Source: Microterricola gilva (lineage in GTDB: Bacteria; Actinomycetota; Actinomycetes; Actinomycetales; Microbacteriaceae). Taken from it: a stretch of DNA of 64,000 nucleotides. The translations under genes and the position numbers were made by a program. The stretch is from positions 3,472,001 to 3,536,000 of the forward strand of contig NZ_SHLC01000001.1 of the NCBI RefSeq assembly GCF_004217495.1, written 5' to 3'. The notes below the pieces were generated by a model. That model was not told where the DNA came from, did not search any database, and saw nothing but the letters and a program-made list of their open reading frames with translations. Positions 18,018 through 25,689 of this stretch are shown piece after piece (position 1 is the first letter of the stretch; each line of letters begins with the position of its first letter).

Positions 18018-19742
18018 CTACCCGCCGAGGGCGAGGTCCCGCCGACGCACGAGCACCGCGGCGAGCGCCGACACCACGACCGCGAGCCCGAGCATGACCC
18101 AGGTGGCGCTCCAGTCGACGGTTGCCGCGGTCGCGGCCGTGACGATGGGCGTGTGTGAGAACGGGGACGCGTCGCGCACGGCATCCGGCAGCCCGAGCAG
18201 CCCACCGAACTGCCCGATCCCGATCGCGAGCAGCAGCACGACCCAGGCGAGCCAGATTGTGGTGCGCGGCAGCACCGCGAACACCAGCGCGACGATCGCG
18301 AGCAGGAGCAGTACCGCCGGCAGCTGGGCCAGCCCGGCGAGCGCGACGGAGGCCGCGCGATCACCGAGACCGGCGGAGCGGGTGAGCCCGATCACGGCTC
18401 CGAGCACGGCTGAGCCGAGCACGAGCACCGCCGTGAACACCCCGACCGCGAGGTAGCCGCCGAACCAGTGCAGCCGGGTTACGGGCGCGGCGAGCACGAT
18501 CTCGGCGGTTCCGGCTGCCTCGTCCTGCCGCGCCCTGACCATCGCCTGCACGGTTCCGACGGCCGCGATGATGCCGACGAGGCTGAACATGGCCGCCGTG
18601 AACAGATCGATGAACGACCCCTCCGCGCCCGGCCCGGCCAGCGTCGAGAGGGTGTTGCCGAGCGTCTGCGTCACGTCGGCGGCACCCGTGTCTCCTGCCT
18701 GCACGAGCTTCAGCATCGTCTCGCCCAGCGCGCCGATGAGCAGGCCGAAGATGGCGCCGGCCACCATCCAGCCGATCACGGCGTTGCGCTGCATGCGCCA
18801 GCTCAGCCCGAGCGGTCCGCTGAGCGAGCGCGGGGCGTTCAGGCGGCCGGCCCGCTCGGGGATCACGCTCGAGTCGACGTCGCGGTGCGCCTGCATCCAG
18901 AGCGAGGCCACGACGAGCACGGCGCCGAGCGCCAGCCCGGGGGCGAGTGGCCAGAGTAGTTGCCCGGTCTGAGGGGAGAACGGCGCGACGGCCTGCCCCC
19001 ACCCGATCGGACTCAGCCAGCTCGGCCACGCCGCGGTCATGCTCACGCCGTCGGCGTGCACGGTTCCCGTGGCATCCCCGAGCCCGCGCAGCACATAGGA
19101 GAGCGTCACGACCGCGGCGGCCAGCCCGTTCGCCCCGCGCGAGGTGCGCATGAGTTGCGCGGAGAAGAGCCCGACGCCGAGGAAGGCGACACCGGTGACG
19201 GCGAGCGCGGCACCGGCGAGCCAGCTCCCCTCCCGGTCGGCACCGCCGAGCAGGTAGCCGAGCGCCGACACGACGCCGATCACCACACAGAGCACCGTGC
19301 CCTCGATCACCGTCGCGACGAGCGGCGTGCTGCGCCCGGCCGGCGTCGCCCCGATGAGCTCTGCGCGACCGGACTCCTCCTCCGCTCGGCTGTGCCGCAC
19401 GGCGAGGAACGTCGACATCAGCCCGATCAGCACCCCCAGGAAGGCGAACAGCAGGAAGTACTGGAACGCGTCGGCGGCCGGGCCCTGCGGGGTGCCGCGC
19501 AGCATCAGCACGGCCGGCGTCTGCTGGATCAGCTGCAGCACCTCGACGCGCTGCGCCTCCGTGCCATAGGTACTCTCGACCGCGGTGTTGCCGACGGAGG
19601 CGAGCAGGGCGAATCCGGCGATCCAGGCCAGGAGCTGCACGCGGTCGCGGCGGAAGCGCTGCCTGACGAGCGGGAGCAGCGTGCGCGGGGGCTGCGCGGC
19701 GGCCGGCGCGCGCACCGCCGTCGGCGCGAGCGTGGCGGTCAT
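18018..19742 (-). CDS. ABC exporter permease (polyketide-antibiotic exporter type)
   Basis: A 574-aa membrane protein with about twelve predicted membrane segments in two similar halves. The N-terminal half has RFRRDRVQLLAWIAGFALL and AVRHSRAEEESGRAELIGAT. The second half has MVRARQDEAAGTAEIVLAAP at the matching position. This two-times-six arrangement with a conserved EExxGRAEL motif is that of the actinobacterial ABC-2 exporters annotated as polyketide antibiotic exporters (tetronasin-type). The start overlaps the ATPase gene by 4 bp (ATGA), giving a two-gene operon. The substrate is unknown; drug or lipid efflux is likely. Confidence 0.85.
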   Translation of the reverse strand: MTATLAPTAVRAPAAAQPPRTLLPLVRQRFRRDRVQLLAWIAGFALLASVGNTAVESTYGTEAQRVEVLQLIQQTPAVLMLRGTPQGPAADAFQYFLLFAFLGVLIGLMSTFLAVRHSRAEEESGRAELIGATPAGRSTPLVATVIEGTVLCVVIGVVSALGYLLGGADREGSWLAGAALAVTGVAFLGVGLFSAQLMRTSRGANGLAAAVVTLSYVLRGLGDATGTVHADGVSMTAAWPSWLSPIGWGQAVAPFSPQTGQLLWPLAPGLALGAVLVVASLWMQAHRDVDSSVIPERAGRLNAPRSLSGPLGLSWRMQRNAVIGWMVAGAIFGLLIGALGETMLKLVQAGDTGAADVTQTLGNTLSTLAGPGAEGSFIDLFTAAMFSLVGIIAAVGTVQAMVRARQDEAAGTAEIVLAAPVTRLHWFGGYLAVGVFTAVLVLGSAVLGAVIGLTRSAGLGDRAASVALAGLAQLPAVLLLLAIVALVFAVLPRTTIWLAWVVLLLAIGIGQFGGLLGLPDAVRDASPFSHTPIVTAATAATVDWSATWVMLGLAVVVSALAAVLVRRRDLALGG

Positions 19743-20731
19743 CGCCCTGCCTCCCCCCGCGATTCGCTCAGCGTGGCGTCGGCGCTCGGCGGCTGGGCGG
19801 GCGCCGCGGCATCCGCCTGCCCGCCGTAGTGGCGGAGGAACAGCTCCTCGAGCGATGGCGGGTTCACCGTGAGCCCGCTCACCCGCAGCGCGGCCAGCGC
19901 CGCGAGCACCGCCGGCATGTCGTCGCTGTCCACGGTGAAGCGCACACGGGCGGCGTCGCGCAGCAGCTCGTGGGTGCCGGGGATCGTGGCGAGCTGCGCG
20001 TTACTGAGGGCGCTGCCGCCCTGCCCCTCCGCCGCGAACGACACCTCGGTGCGGGTGAGGTGGCGGAGCTCGGCGAGGGTCCCGCTCTCGACGGTTCTGC
20101 CTGCGCGGATGATGCTCACCCGGTCGCAGAGGTGCTCGACCTCGCTGAGGATGTGGCTGCTCAGCAGCACGCTCGTCCCCTCGCCGACCCGCTGTCCGAT
20201 CTGCTCGCGGAACACCGCCTCCATCAGGGGGTCGAGGCCGGATGTCGGCTCGTCGAAGATGTACAGCTCGGCCGGCGTGGCCAGGGCGGCGATGAGTGCG
20301 ACCTTCTGCCTGTTGCCCTTGGAATAGGTGCGGGCCTTCTTGCTCGGATCGAACTGGAAGGCCTCGACGAGCGCCGCCCGCCTGCTCGCGTATGCGCGCT
20401 TGTCTGCATCGCCGCCGCGCAGCCGGGTGAGCAGGTCGATCGCCTCGCCACCGGAGAGGTTCGGCCAGAGGCTCACATCGCCGGGAACGTAGGCGATACG
20501 GGCGTGCAGCGCCGCGGCATCCGCCCATGGGTCCCTGCCGAAGACGGATGCCGAGCCGCCGCTCGCGCGCATCAGACCGAGCAGCACCCGGATGGTCGTT
20601 GACTTGCCTGCGCCGTTGGGGCCGAGGAAGCCGTGGACCTCGCCGCTGGCGACGCTGAGGTCGAGCCCGTCGAGCGCAACCACCCGGCCGAAGTGCTTCT
20701 GCAAGCCCCGTGTTTCAATCACCGTGCTCAT
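19739..20731 (-). CDS. ABC exporter ATP-binding protein
   Basis: A 330-aa ATPase. Walker A is GPNGAGKSTTIRVLLGLM at about residue 38, the signature motif appears as YSKGNRQKVALIAALA (SKGNRQK in place of LSGGQ), and Walker B is LYIFDEPTSGLDPLMEAVF. The N-terminus VIETRGLQKHFGRVVALDGL is typical of drug-resistance-type exporter ATPases, and a C-terminal accessory domain of about 100 residues follows. It partners the permease encoded 4 bp inside its end. TAGCGT lies 7 nt before the ATG, so the mRNA may be leaderless. An imperfect TGTGGGA-TT-TCTCACA about 32 bp upstream could be an operator for an unlinked regulator. Confidence 0.93.
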   Translation of the reverse strand: MSTVIETRGLQKHFGRVVALDGLDLSVASGEVHGFLGPNGAGKSTTIRVLLGLMRASGGSASVFGRDPWADAAALHARIAYVPGDVSLWPNLSGGEAIDLLTRLRGGDADKRAYASRRAALVEAFQFDPSKKARTYSKGNRQKVALIAALATPAELYIFDEPTSGLDPLMEAVFREQIGQRVGEGTSVLLSSHILSEVEHLCDRVSIIRAGRTVESGTLAELRHLTRTEVSFAAEGQGGSALSNAQLATIPGTHELLRDAARVRFTVDSDDMPAVLAALAALRVSGLTVNPPSLEELFLRHYGGQADAAAPAQPPSADATLSESRGEAGR

Positions 20732-20791
20732 AGTCGTGACGCTACGCCGATGCGGCGCCAGTTGTGGGATTTCTCACAGTTTCCTAACGCC

Positions 20792-21016
20792 GCGCGACGC
20801 GCAGCGTCGCGAAAGGCAGCAGCCCACACCAAGGAAGCGTCGAGAACCGCACCCGCACCCGCTCCCGGGCGTCGAGCGCTCAGCCACGTGCGCTGTCAGG
20901 GCTTCGGCGCGACGCGCAGCGTCGCGAAAGGCGGCAGCCCTCACCAAGGAAACATCGAGAACCGCACCCGCACCCGGGCGTCGAGCGCTCAGCCTCGTGC
21001 GCTGTCAGGGCTTCGG
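20792..21016. repeat. Tandem pair of ~110-bp dispersed repeat units
   Basis: Two direct units (20792-20906, 115 bp; 20907-about 21015, 109 bp) each start with the hairpin GCGACGCGCAGCGTCGC. Each then has GAAAGGC-GCAGCCC, CACCAAGGAA, TCGAGAACCGCACCCGCA, GGCGTCGAGCGCTCAGCC and TGCGCTGTCAGGGCTTCGG. Copy 1 has 6 extra bp. A single partial copy lies at 10.85-10.9 kb and a shorter one at 7.06 kb. Confidence 0.85.
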
Positions 21017-21041
21017 GGGCGGCCTCGTTCCTCGGCTGCTC

Positions 21042-21196
21042 CCTCAAGCCAGCGTGCGGAGGCGCGCGACAGGAACCACGCGGAAGGAACCACGCTGGCT
21101 TGAGCGAGCGCGCGGACGCACACAGGAGGAACCACGCTGGCTCGAGCGAGCGGCGCAGCGACGAAGGAGCAGCGACGAAGGAGCAGCGACGCACGC
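21042..21196. repeat. Hairpin and direct-repeat cluster upstream of MATE gene
   Basis: CTCAAGCCAGCGTG and CACGCTGGCTTGAG form a perfect 14-bp inverted repeat about 35 bp apart. AGGAACCACGCTGGCT then GAGCGAGCG occurs twice in direct order. CAGCGACGAAGGAG is repeated in tandem twice with a partial third copy. The gene-free stretch from the ABC ATPase to the MATE gene (about 595 bp) consists almost wholly of these repeats; I see no gene in it. Confidence 0.75.
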
Positions 21197-21314
21197 GAAG
21201 CCCTGAGCGACTCCGCGAATCGGGATGGCCGGGGGGGTCGGTTGGCGCCTGTGGGCGGGCCGTCAGCCCACGACTCCGCCCGTCACCCCGCCGGTCGCGC
21301 CCACACGCCATCGC

Positions 21315-21320
21315 TAGGCT
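21315..21320 (+). promoter_or_regulatory. -10 hexamer TAGGCT before the MATE gene
   Basis: TAGGCT is followed by exactly 6 nt and then ATC, the first sense codon position that would give a full-length MATE protein. The spacing equals that of the leaderless genes in this window. Confidence 0.45.
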
Positions 21321-21326
21321 TGAGCC

Positions 21327-22664
21327 ATCAACGTCTTCCGCCGCCGCCCCATCGATCGCGAGATCCTGCGCCTCGCGGTACCCGCGCTCGGTGCGCTCAT
21401 CGCGGAACCCCTGTTCCTGCTCGCCGACTCGGCGATGATCGGCCACCTCGGCGCGATTCCCCTCGCCGGCCTCGGCATCGCCAGCGCCGTGCTTCAGACC
21501 ATCATCGGCCTGATGGTGTTCCTCGCCTACAGCACCACGCCCGCGGTCGCGCGCCGACTCGGCGCCGGCGACGAACGGGGCGCTGTGGCATCCGGAGTCG
21601 ACGGCATCTGGCTGGCCACCGGCCTCGGCGTGCTCCTGGCCGTCGGCGGCTGGTTCTGCTCCCCCTGGCTCGCCGGGTTGTTCGGCGCGGAAGCCGCCGT
21701 CACAGAGCAGGCCGTGATCTACCTCGGCATCTCGATGTTCGGGCTGCCAGCGATGCTGCTCGTCTTCGCCGCGACCGGCCTGCTGCGCGGTCTGCAGGAC
21801 ACCCGCACCCCGCTGCTCGTTGCCGGAATCGGCTTCGCGGTGAACATCGCGCTCAACTACCTCTTCATCTACGTTCTCGGCCTCGGCATCGCCGGCTCCG
21901 CCATCGGAACCGTCCTCGCACAGTGGGGCATGGTCGCCGTGTACCTCGTCGTCGTGGCCGGGCACGCCCGCCGCGTCGGTGCCGGGCTGCTGCCCCACCA
22001 CGCCGGGGTGCTCGGCGGGGCGACGTCCGGCGGTTGGCTGTTCCTGCGCACGGTGAGCCTCCGCGCCTCGATGCTGCTCGCCGTGTTCGTCGCCACCGGG
22101 CTGGGATCGGCCCCGCTCGCGGCGTTCCAGATCGCCATGACGCTGTTCGCCACGATCGCCTTCGCCCTCGACGCCCTCGCGATCGCCGCCCAGGCACTCG
22201 TCGGCAAGGGCCTCGGCGCCGGCGACGTCGCGAGCGTGCGCGCGGTGCTGGCCCGCTGCCTGCAGTGGGGCATCGGCGGTGGCGCGCTCATCGGCCTGCT
22301 CGTGATGAGCCTTGCCGGCGTGCTCGGCTGGGCGTTCACGAGTGACGCGGATGTCGCAGCGCTGCTGCCGCCTGCACTGCTCGTTCTCGGGCTCTCCGTC
22401 CCGCTCGGCGGGCTCGTCTTCGTGCTCGACGGTGTGCTGATCGGCGCCGGCGACGCCCGTTACCTCGCGCTCACCGGCATCCTGAACTTCGCCGCCTTCG
22501 TTCCGCTCGCCCTCGCGGTCGGCGCATGGGCCGCCCCGGACGCCGCCGGCCTCGCCTGGCTGATGGCGGCGTTCGCGCTCGGCTACCTGGGGGCCAGGGC
22601 GATCACCCTCGGGCTGCGCGCCCGGGGTGATCGCTGGATGGTGGTCGGAACGACGCGCGCCTGA
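21327..22664 (+). CDS. MATE family efflux transporter (DinF type), probable AUC start
   Basis: A 445-aa multidrug/toxin extrusion transporter with twelve membrane segments, homologous to the DinF branch. Conserved features are REILRLAVPALGALIAEPLF in helix 1, DSAMIGHLGAIPLAGLGIAS, ATGLLRGLQDTRTPLLVAGI and ALDALAIAAQALVGKGLGAG. The frame has no ATG, GTG or TTG before the ATG in DSAMIGHLG, which would delete helix 1. A stop lies two codons before the ATC. The ATC is 6 nt after a TAGGCT box, so either AUC is used on a leaderless mRNA or the start codon was mutated. The start is therefore uncertain, the rest sure. Confidence 0.85.
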   Translation: MNVFRRRPIDREILRLAVPALGALIAEPLFLLADSAMIGHLGAIPLAGLGIASAVLQTIIGLMVFLAYSTTPAVARRLGAGDERGAVASGVDGIWLATGLGVLLAVGGWFCSPWLAGLFGAEAAVTEQAVIYLGISMFGLPAMLLVFAATGLLRGLQDTRTPLLVAGIGFAVNIALNYLFIYVLGLGIAGSAIGTVLAQWGMVAVYLVVVAGHARRVGAGLLPHHAGVLGGATSGGWLFLRTVSLRASMLLAVFVATGLGSAPLAAFQIAMTLFATIAFALDALAIAAQALVGKGLGAGDVASVRAVLARCLQWGIGGGALIGLLVMSLAGVLGWAFTSDADVAALLPPALLVLGLSVPLGGLVFVLDGVLIGAGDARYLALTGILNFAAFVPLALAVGAWAAPDAAGLAWLMAAFALGYLGARAITLGLRARGDRWMVVGTTRA

Positions 22665-22673
22665 TCGCGGCCG

Positions 22674-23297
22674 CTAGAGCGTGATCAGCCCGCTCGTGTT
22701 GTCGCGGGCACGCTCGAAGCGGGTGGCCACGTTCTGCCAGTCGACGATGTTCCAGAATGCGCTGACGTAGCTCGCCCGCACGTTCTGGTAGTCGAGGTAG
22801 TACGCGTGCTCCCAGACGTCGAGCATGAGCAGCGGGATGAGGCCGGCAGGCAGATTCCCCTGCTGGTCGTAGAGCTGCACGATGATGGGCTGCGCGCCGA
22901 GGATGTCCCAGGCGAGGATCGCCCAGCCGGAGCCCTGCACGCCGAGGGCCGTCGCGGTGAAGTGCGCCTGGAACTTCTCGAAGGAGCCGAAGCCATCGTC
23001 GATGGCCGCGGCGAGTTCGCCGTCAGGCCGCTCGCTGCCGCCCGGCGTGAGGTTGGTCCAGAAGATGGAGTGGTTGACGTGCCCGCCGAGGTTGAAGGCG
23101 AGATCCTTCTGCAGCTTGTTCACGTTGCCGAGCTCGCCGGCGTCGCGCGCCTCGGCCAGCTGGGCGAGCGCCGTGTTGGCACCCGTGACGTAGGCCTGGT
23201 GGTGCTTGCCGTGGTGCAGCTCCATGATGCGGCCACTGATGGCGGGCTCGAGTGCCGCGTAGTCGTAGCCGAGCTCCGGCAGTGTGTAGAGAGACAT
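22674..23297 (-). CDS. sodA: Superoxide dismutase, Fe/Mn family
   Basis: A 207-aa enzyme that dismutates superoxide. The start MSLYTLPELGYDYAALEP is preceded by AAAGGAAGC, a good ribosome site, and matches the family N-terminus. Metal ligands are seen in RIMELHHGKHHQAYV (His), GGHVNHSIFWTNL (His) and LLMLDVWEHAYYLDYQNVR (Asp and His). GVQGSGWAILAWD is also typical. Whether Mn or Fe is used cannot be decided from the sequence. It is convergent with the MATE gene and stands close to a SoxR-controlled flavin reductase gene, so the region is a small oxidative-stress cluster. Confidence 0.95.
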   Translation of the reverse strand: MSLYTLPELGYDYAALEPAISGRIMELHHGKHHQAYVTGANTALAQLAEARDAGELGNVNKLQKDLAFNLGGHVNHSIFWTNLTPGGSERPDGELAAAIDDGFGSFEKFQAHFTATALGVQGSGWAILAWDILGAQPIIVQLYDQQGNLPAGLIPLLMLDVWEHAYYLDYQNVRASYVSAFWNIVDWQNVATRFERARDNTSGLITL

Positions 23298-23399
23298 TGC
23301 TTCCTTTCGATGGGTTGCTGGCTGAGCCATGGAGTGGCTCAGCGTGGTGGGTCAGCGTGGCGGGTCGGCGAGATGGACCAGCGAGATGGCCGGCCGGGC

Positions 23400-23909
23400 T
23401 CAGTTCAGGATGCTGTGCTGCTGTAGGCCGTGGAAGGCACGGTCGTGGTAGACCAGCGGGCTGCCATCGACGCCCTCGTCGATCTCGAGCACCTCGGCGA
23501 TGACGAGCGTCGAACCACCGACCGCGACCGTCTCCGCGATCCGGCAGCGCAGCATCATCGCGGCATCCGGGAGCAGCGGCTCCCCCGTCGCCCTGGTCGT
23601 CCAGCCCTGCTCGCTGACGAAGCGCGGCGCACCGCTCCGGGCGAATGAACGCGCGATCTCGACGTTCTCGGAGCGCAGCAGGTGGACGACGCACGTCGCC
23701 GCTGCCAGCACGTGGCCGGCAGAGCCGGCCTTCGTCGTCACGGAGAAGACGAGAACCGGCGGTTCAGCCGAGACGGAGGAGACGCTCGAGGCGGTCAGAC
23801 CGACCGGTCCGTCCGGGCCCTCCGCGGTGATCACCGCGACGCCGGCCGGGTGCCGACGGAACGCCGCCTTGAACTGATCAATCATCGCGGCGGCTGGATC
23901 CTCAGACAT
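23400..23909 (-). CDS. Flavin reductase-like FMN-binding protein
   Basis: A 169-aa protein of the flavin reductase (split-barrel) family. IDQFKAAFRRHPAGVAVITA, GPVGLTASSVSSVSAEPPVL and the later FARSGAPRFVSEQGW and PLVYHDRAFHGL match the fold, which binds FMN and reduces it with NAD(P)H or serves as a flavin donor to a monooxygenase. AGGAGAAC precedes the ATG. Its promoter contains a SoxR box between -35 and -10 elements spaced 19 bp apart, so the gene is probably induced by redox-active compounds. It diverges from soxR. Confidence 0.88.
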   Translation of the reverse strand: MSEDPAAAMIDQFKAAFRRHPAGVAVITAEGPDGPVGLTASSVSSVSAEPPVLVFSVTTKAGSAGHVLAAATCVVHLLRSENVEIARSFARSGAPRFVSEQGWTTRATGEPLLPDAAMMLRCRIAETVAVGGSTLVIAEVLEIDEGVDGSPLVYHDRAFHGLQQHSILN

Positions 23910-23957
23910 TGTTCTCCTGTTCGCGCGCCGAGCAGCGTTTCGCGCGGCGCCTCCGCA

Positions 23958-23988
23958 ACGCTAACATCTCAAGTGAACTTGAGATCAA
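23958..23988 (-). promoter_or_regulatory. SoxR-box promoter of the flavin reductase gene
   Basis: On the minus strand, -35 TTGATC and -10 TAGCGT are 19 bp apart, the over-long spacing typical of MerR-activated promoters. The palindrome ATCTCAAGT-GA-ACTTGAGAT (23966-23985) fills the spacer. It closely matches the E. coli SoxR operator CCTCAAGTTAACTTGAGG. soxR itself starts 17 bp from the box on the other strand, so SoxR may also control its own gene. Confidence 0.85.
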
Positions 23989-24001
23989 GGAGGCCCGCAC
24001 C

Positions 24002-24457
24002 GTGACGGACACCCCCACGTCAGCCGACCTCCTGCCCATCGGGCAGATCGCACGGAGGGCCGGGGTTCCGGTGTCGACGGTGCGCTACTACGAGTCCATC
24101 GGGCTCCTGCCCGCGGTGCGTTCGGCCGGCAACACGCGCCAGTTCCCCCGGCACGTGCTGCGCCGCATCGCCTTCATTCAGGTGTCGGTGCGCTACGGGG
24201 TCACGCTCGGCGAGGTCGCCGAGCTCCTCGCGACCCTGCCGAGCGATCACCCGCCGACCCGGGCCGACTGGGCGCGCATCTCTGCCTCGTGGTCTGAGCA
24301 TCTCGCGCGTCAGCAGGCGATCCTGGCGCGCATGCAGGAGGAGCTGACCGGCTGCATCGGATGCGGCTGCCTCTCGCAGACGCGCTGCGCCGTCGTGAAC
24401 TCCCGCGACAGGCTCGGCGACGACGGCCCTGGACCCCGACGCGTGCTCGGGTTCTGA
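24002..24457 (+). CDS. soxR: Redox-sensing MerR-family regulator SoxR
   Basis: A 151-aa regulator. The N-terminal MerR helix-turn-helix is PIGQIARRAGVPVSTVRYYE at residues 12-31, followed by the dimerisation helix. The C-terminal cluster GCIGCGCLSQTRC has Cys at 118, 121, 123 and 129 (C-x2-C-x-C-x5-C), the [2Fe-2S] signature of SoxR. Oxidation of this cluster by redox-cycling compounds activates transcription. The GTG start is preceded by AAGGAGG. A SoxR box lies in the promoter of the divergent flavin reductase gene, the most obvious target. In actinobacteria SoxR usually controls a few quinone or flavin reductases and pumps. Confidence 0.94.
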   Translation: MTDTPTSADLLPIGQIARRAGVPVSTVRYYESIGLLPAVRSAGNTRQFPRHVLRRIAFIQVSVRYGVTLGEVAELLATLPSDHPPTRADWARISASWSEHLARQQAILARMQEELTGCIGCGCLSQTRCAVVNSRDRLGDDGPGPRRVLGF

Positions 24458-24470
24458 GCCTGGCGCGGTT

Positions 24471-25544
24471 TCAGCGTGCGGCGAGTGCCCGGGGCGCGGC
24501 GGTGGTGTTGCCCTGGTGGAAGACGCTGCTGAAGCAGCGGTCACGCGGGTGCTCGCCTGCCAGCATCTGCACGAGCGCCTCGCCGGCCGCGCGCCCCTTG
24601 GCCGCTGACGGCTGCACGAGCGTCGTCAGGTCGTAGGGCGCGAGGCCGTCGACCTGCACGCCGTCGAAGCCGAGCACGCTGACGTCGCCGGGAACGCTGA
24701 GGCCGAGTTCCTCCGCCGCCCTGATCACTCCGGCCGCGAGCAGATCGCTCTGCGCGATCACCGCGGTCGGCCGGGTCTCCGGATCGGCGAGGAGCATGAG
24801 CGCCGCCAGTCGCCCCGCCTCGACGTCGCTCGCCGTCGCAACCACTCCCCCGATTTCGGGGAAGACGGCGCGCGCGCCAGCGATGCGCTCGCTCGTCGTG
24901 GCGGAGGTGCTCGCGGCCTCCCGCTCCGGGCTGAGCGGCCCGTCGCGGCGGTCCGGGTCCAGCGGCAGGGTCACGAGAGCGACCCGGCTGTGGCCGAGCG
25001 CGCGCAGGTGCTCGGCACCGCGGCGCGTGGCATCCTCGTTGTCGATCGAGATCTCGATGATGTCGTCGCCCGCGTGCCCCTCGATGGCGACCATCGGGAT
25101 GCCGCGCTGGCGCAGTTGCGCGACGGAGTGGGCGAGCCGCGGGCTGCAGCCGATCAGCGCGACGGCGTCGACGGGGGCGTTGCCGACGTTCACGGCGCCG
25201 TCGCCGGTATCGGTGAGCAGCAGCAGGCCGGCACCGATCGAGGCGATGCCGTCGGAGATGCCGTCGAGCATCTGGATCTTCACCGGGTCGAGGAAGGCGG
25301 CGCGCACCCGTTCCTCGAGCACGACGCCGACGATTCCGGAGCGGCCGCGGCGCAGCGATTGGGCGCGGGGGTCGGGCCCGGCGTAGTTGAGTTGGCGCGC
25401 CGACTCCAGCACTCGTTCGCGGGTGGCCTCGGAGACCGGGCCGGAGCCACTGAAGGCGAGGGAGGCGGTCGACGGCGAGACGCCGGCGTGGGCGGCGACG
25501 TCGGCGAGGGTCGGTCGGGGATGGGGTGCCGCGGCATCCGTCAT
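24471..25544 (-). CDS. LacI-family transcriptional regulator
   Basis: A 357-aa repressor. The helix-turn-helix TLADVAAHAGVSPSTASLAF is followed by the hinge region ESARQLNYAGPDPRAQSLRR. The periplasmic-binding-type sensor domain continues from GIVGVVLEERV to the C-terminus, with DVSVLGFDGVQVDGLAPYDL near residue 300. The start MTDAAAPHPR is preceded by GAGAGGAGCAACG. It diverges from an MFS transporter gene, and the palindrome in between, ATCGAATCGATTCGAT, has the form of a LacI operator. The regulator therefore probably represses the MFS gene and itself; the inducer is unknown. Confidence 0.92.
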   Translation of the reverse strand: MTDAAAPHPRPTLADVAAHAGVSPSTASLAFSGSGPVSEATRERVLESARQLNYAGPDPRAQSLRRGRSGIVGVVLEERVRAAFLDPVKIQMLDGISDGIASIGAGLLLLTDTGDGAVNVGNAPVDAVALIGCSPRLAHSVAQLRQRGIPMVAIEGHAGDDIIEISIDNEDATRRGAEHLRALGHSRVALVTLPLDPDRRDGPLSPEREAASTSATTSERIAGARAVFPEIGGVVATASDVEAGRLAALMLLADPETRPTAVIAQSDLLAAGVIRAAEELGLSVPGDVSVLGFDGVQVDGLAPYDLTTLVQPSAAKGRAAGEALVQMLAGEHPRDRCFSSVFHQGNTTAAPRALAAR

Positions 25545-25610
25545 CTCGTTGCTCCTCTCGGTGGTCGCCCGGCAAGACGCGCTTGACCGGCTTCCGCCCA
25601 CCTCGGTAGT

Positions 25611-25639
25611 TTAGACGGATCGAATCGATTCGATACGAT
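25611..25639 (+). promoter_or_regulatory. MFS promoter with LacI-type operator
   Basis: -35 TTAGAC and -10 TACGAT are 17 bp apart. The perfect palindrome ATCGAATCGATTCGAT (25619-25634) fills the spacer and touches the -10 element, an ideal place for repression. The -10 of the divergent lacI-type gene may be TAAACT, overlapping the left side. Confidence 0.75.
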
Positions 25640-25689
25640 GTCTCCCAGGCGCGAACGACACCGCCTCCACCTCCAAGCATCGGGAACGC

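Noticed and set aside
20763-20778. Operator TGTGGGA-TT-TCTCACA upstream of the ABC exporter
   Set aside because: Only one imperfect palindrome, no linked regulator gene; kept as a mention in the ATPase entry and not as a site.
21242-22345. Plus-strand frame overlapping the MATE gene in another phase
   Set aside because: Arg/Pro/His-rich product with no membrane segments; the MATE frame has twelve and clear family motifs.
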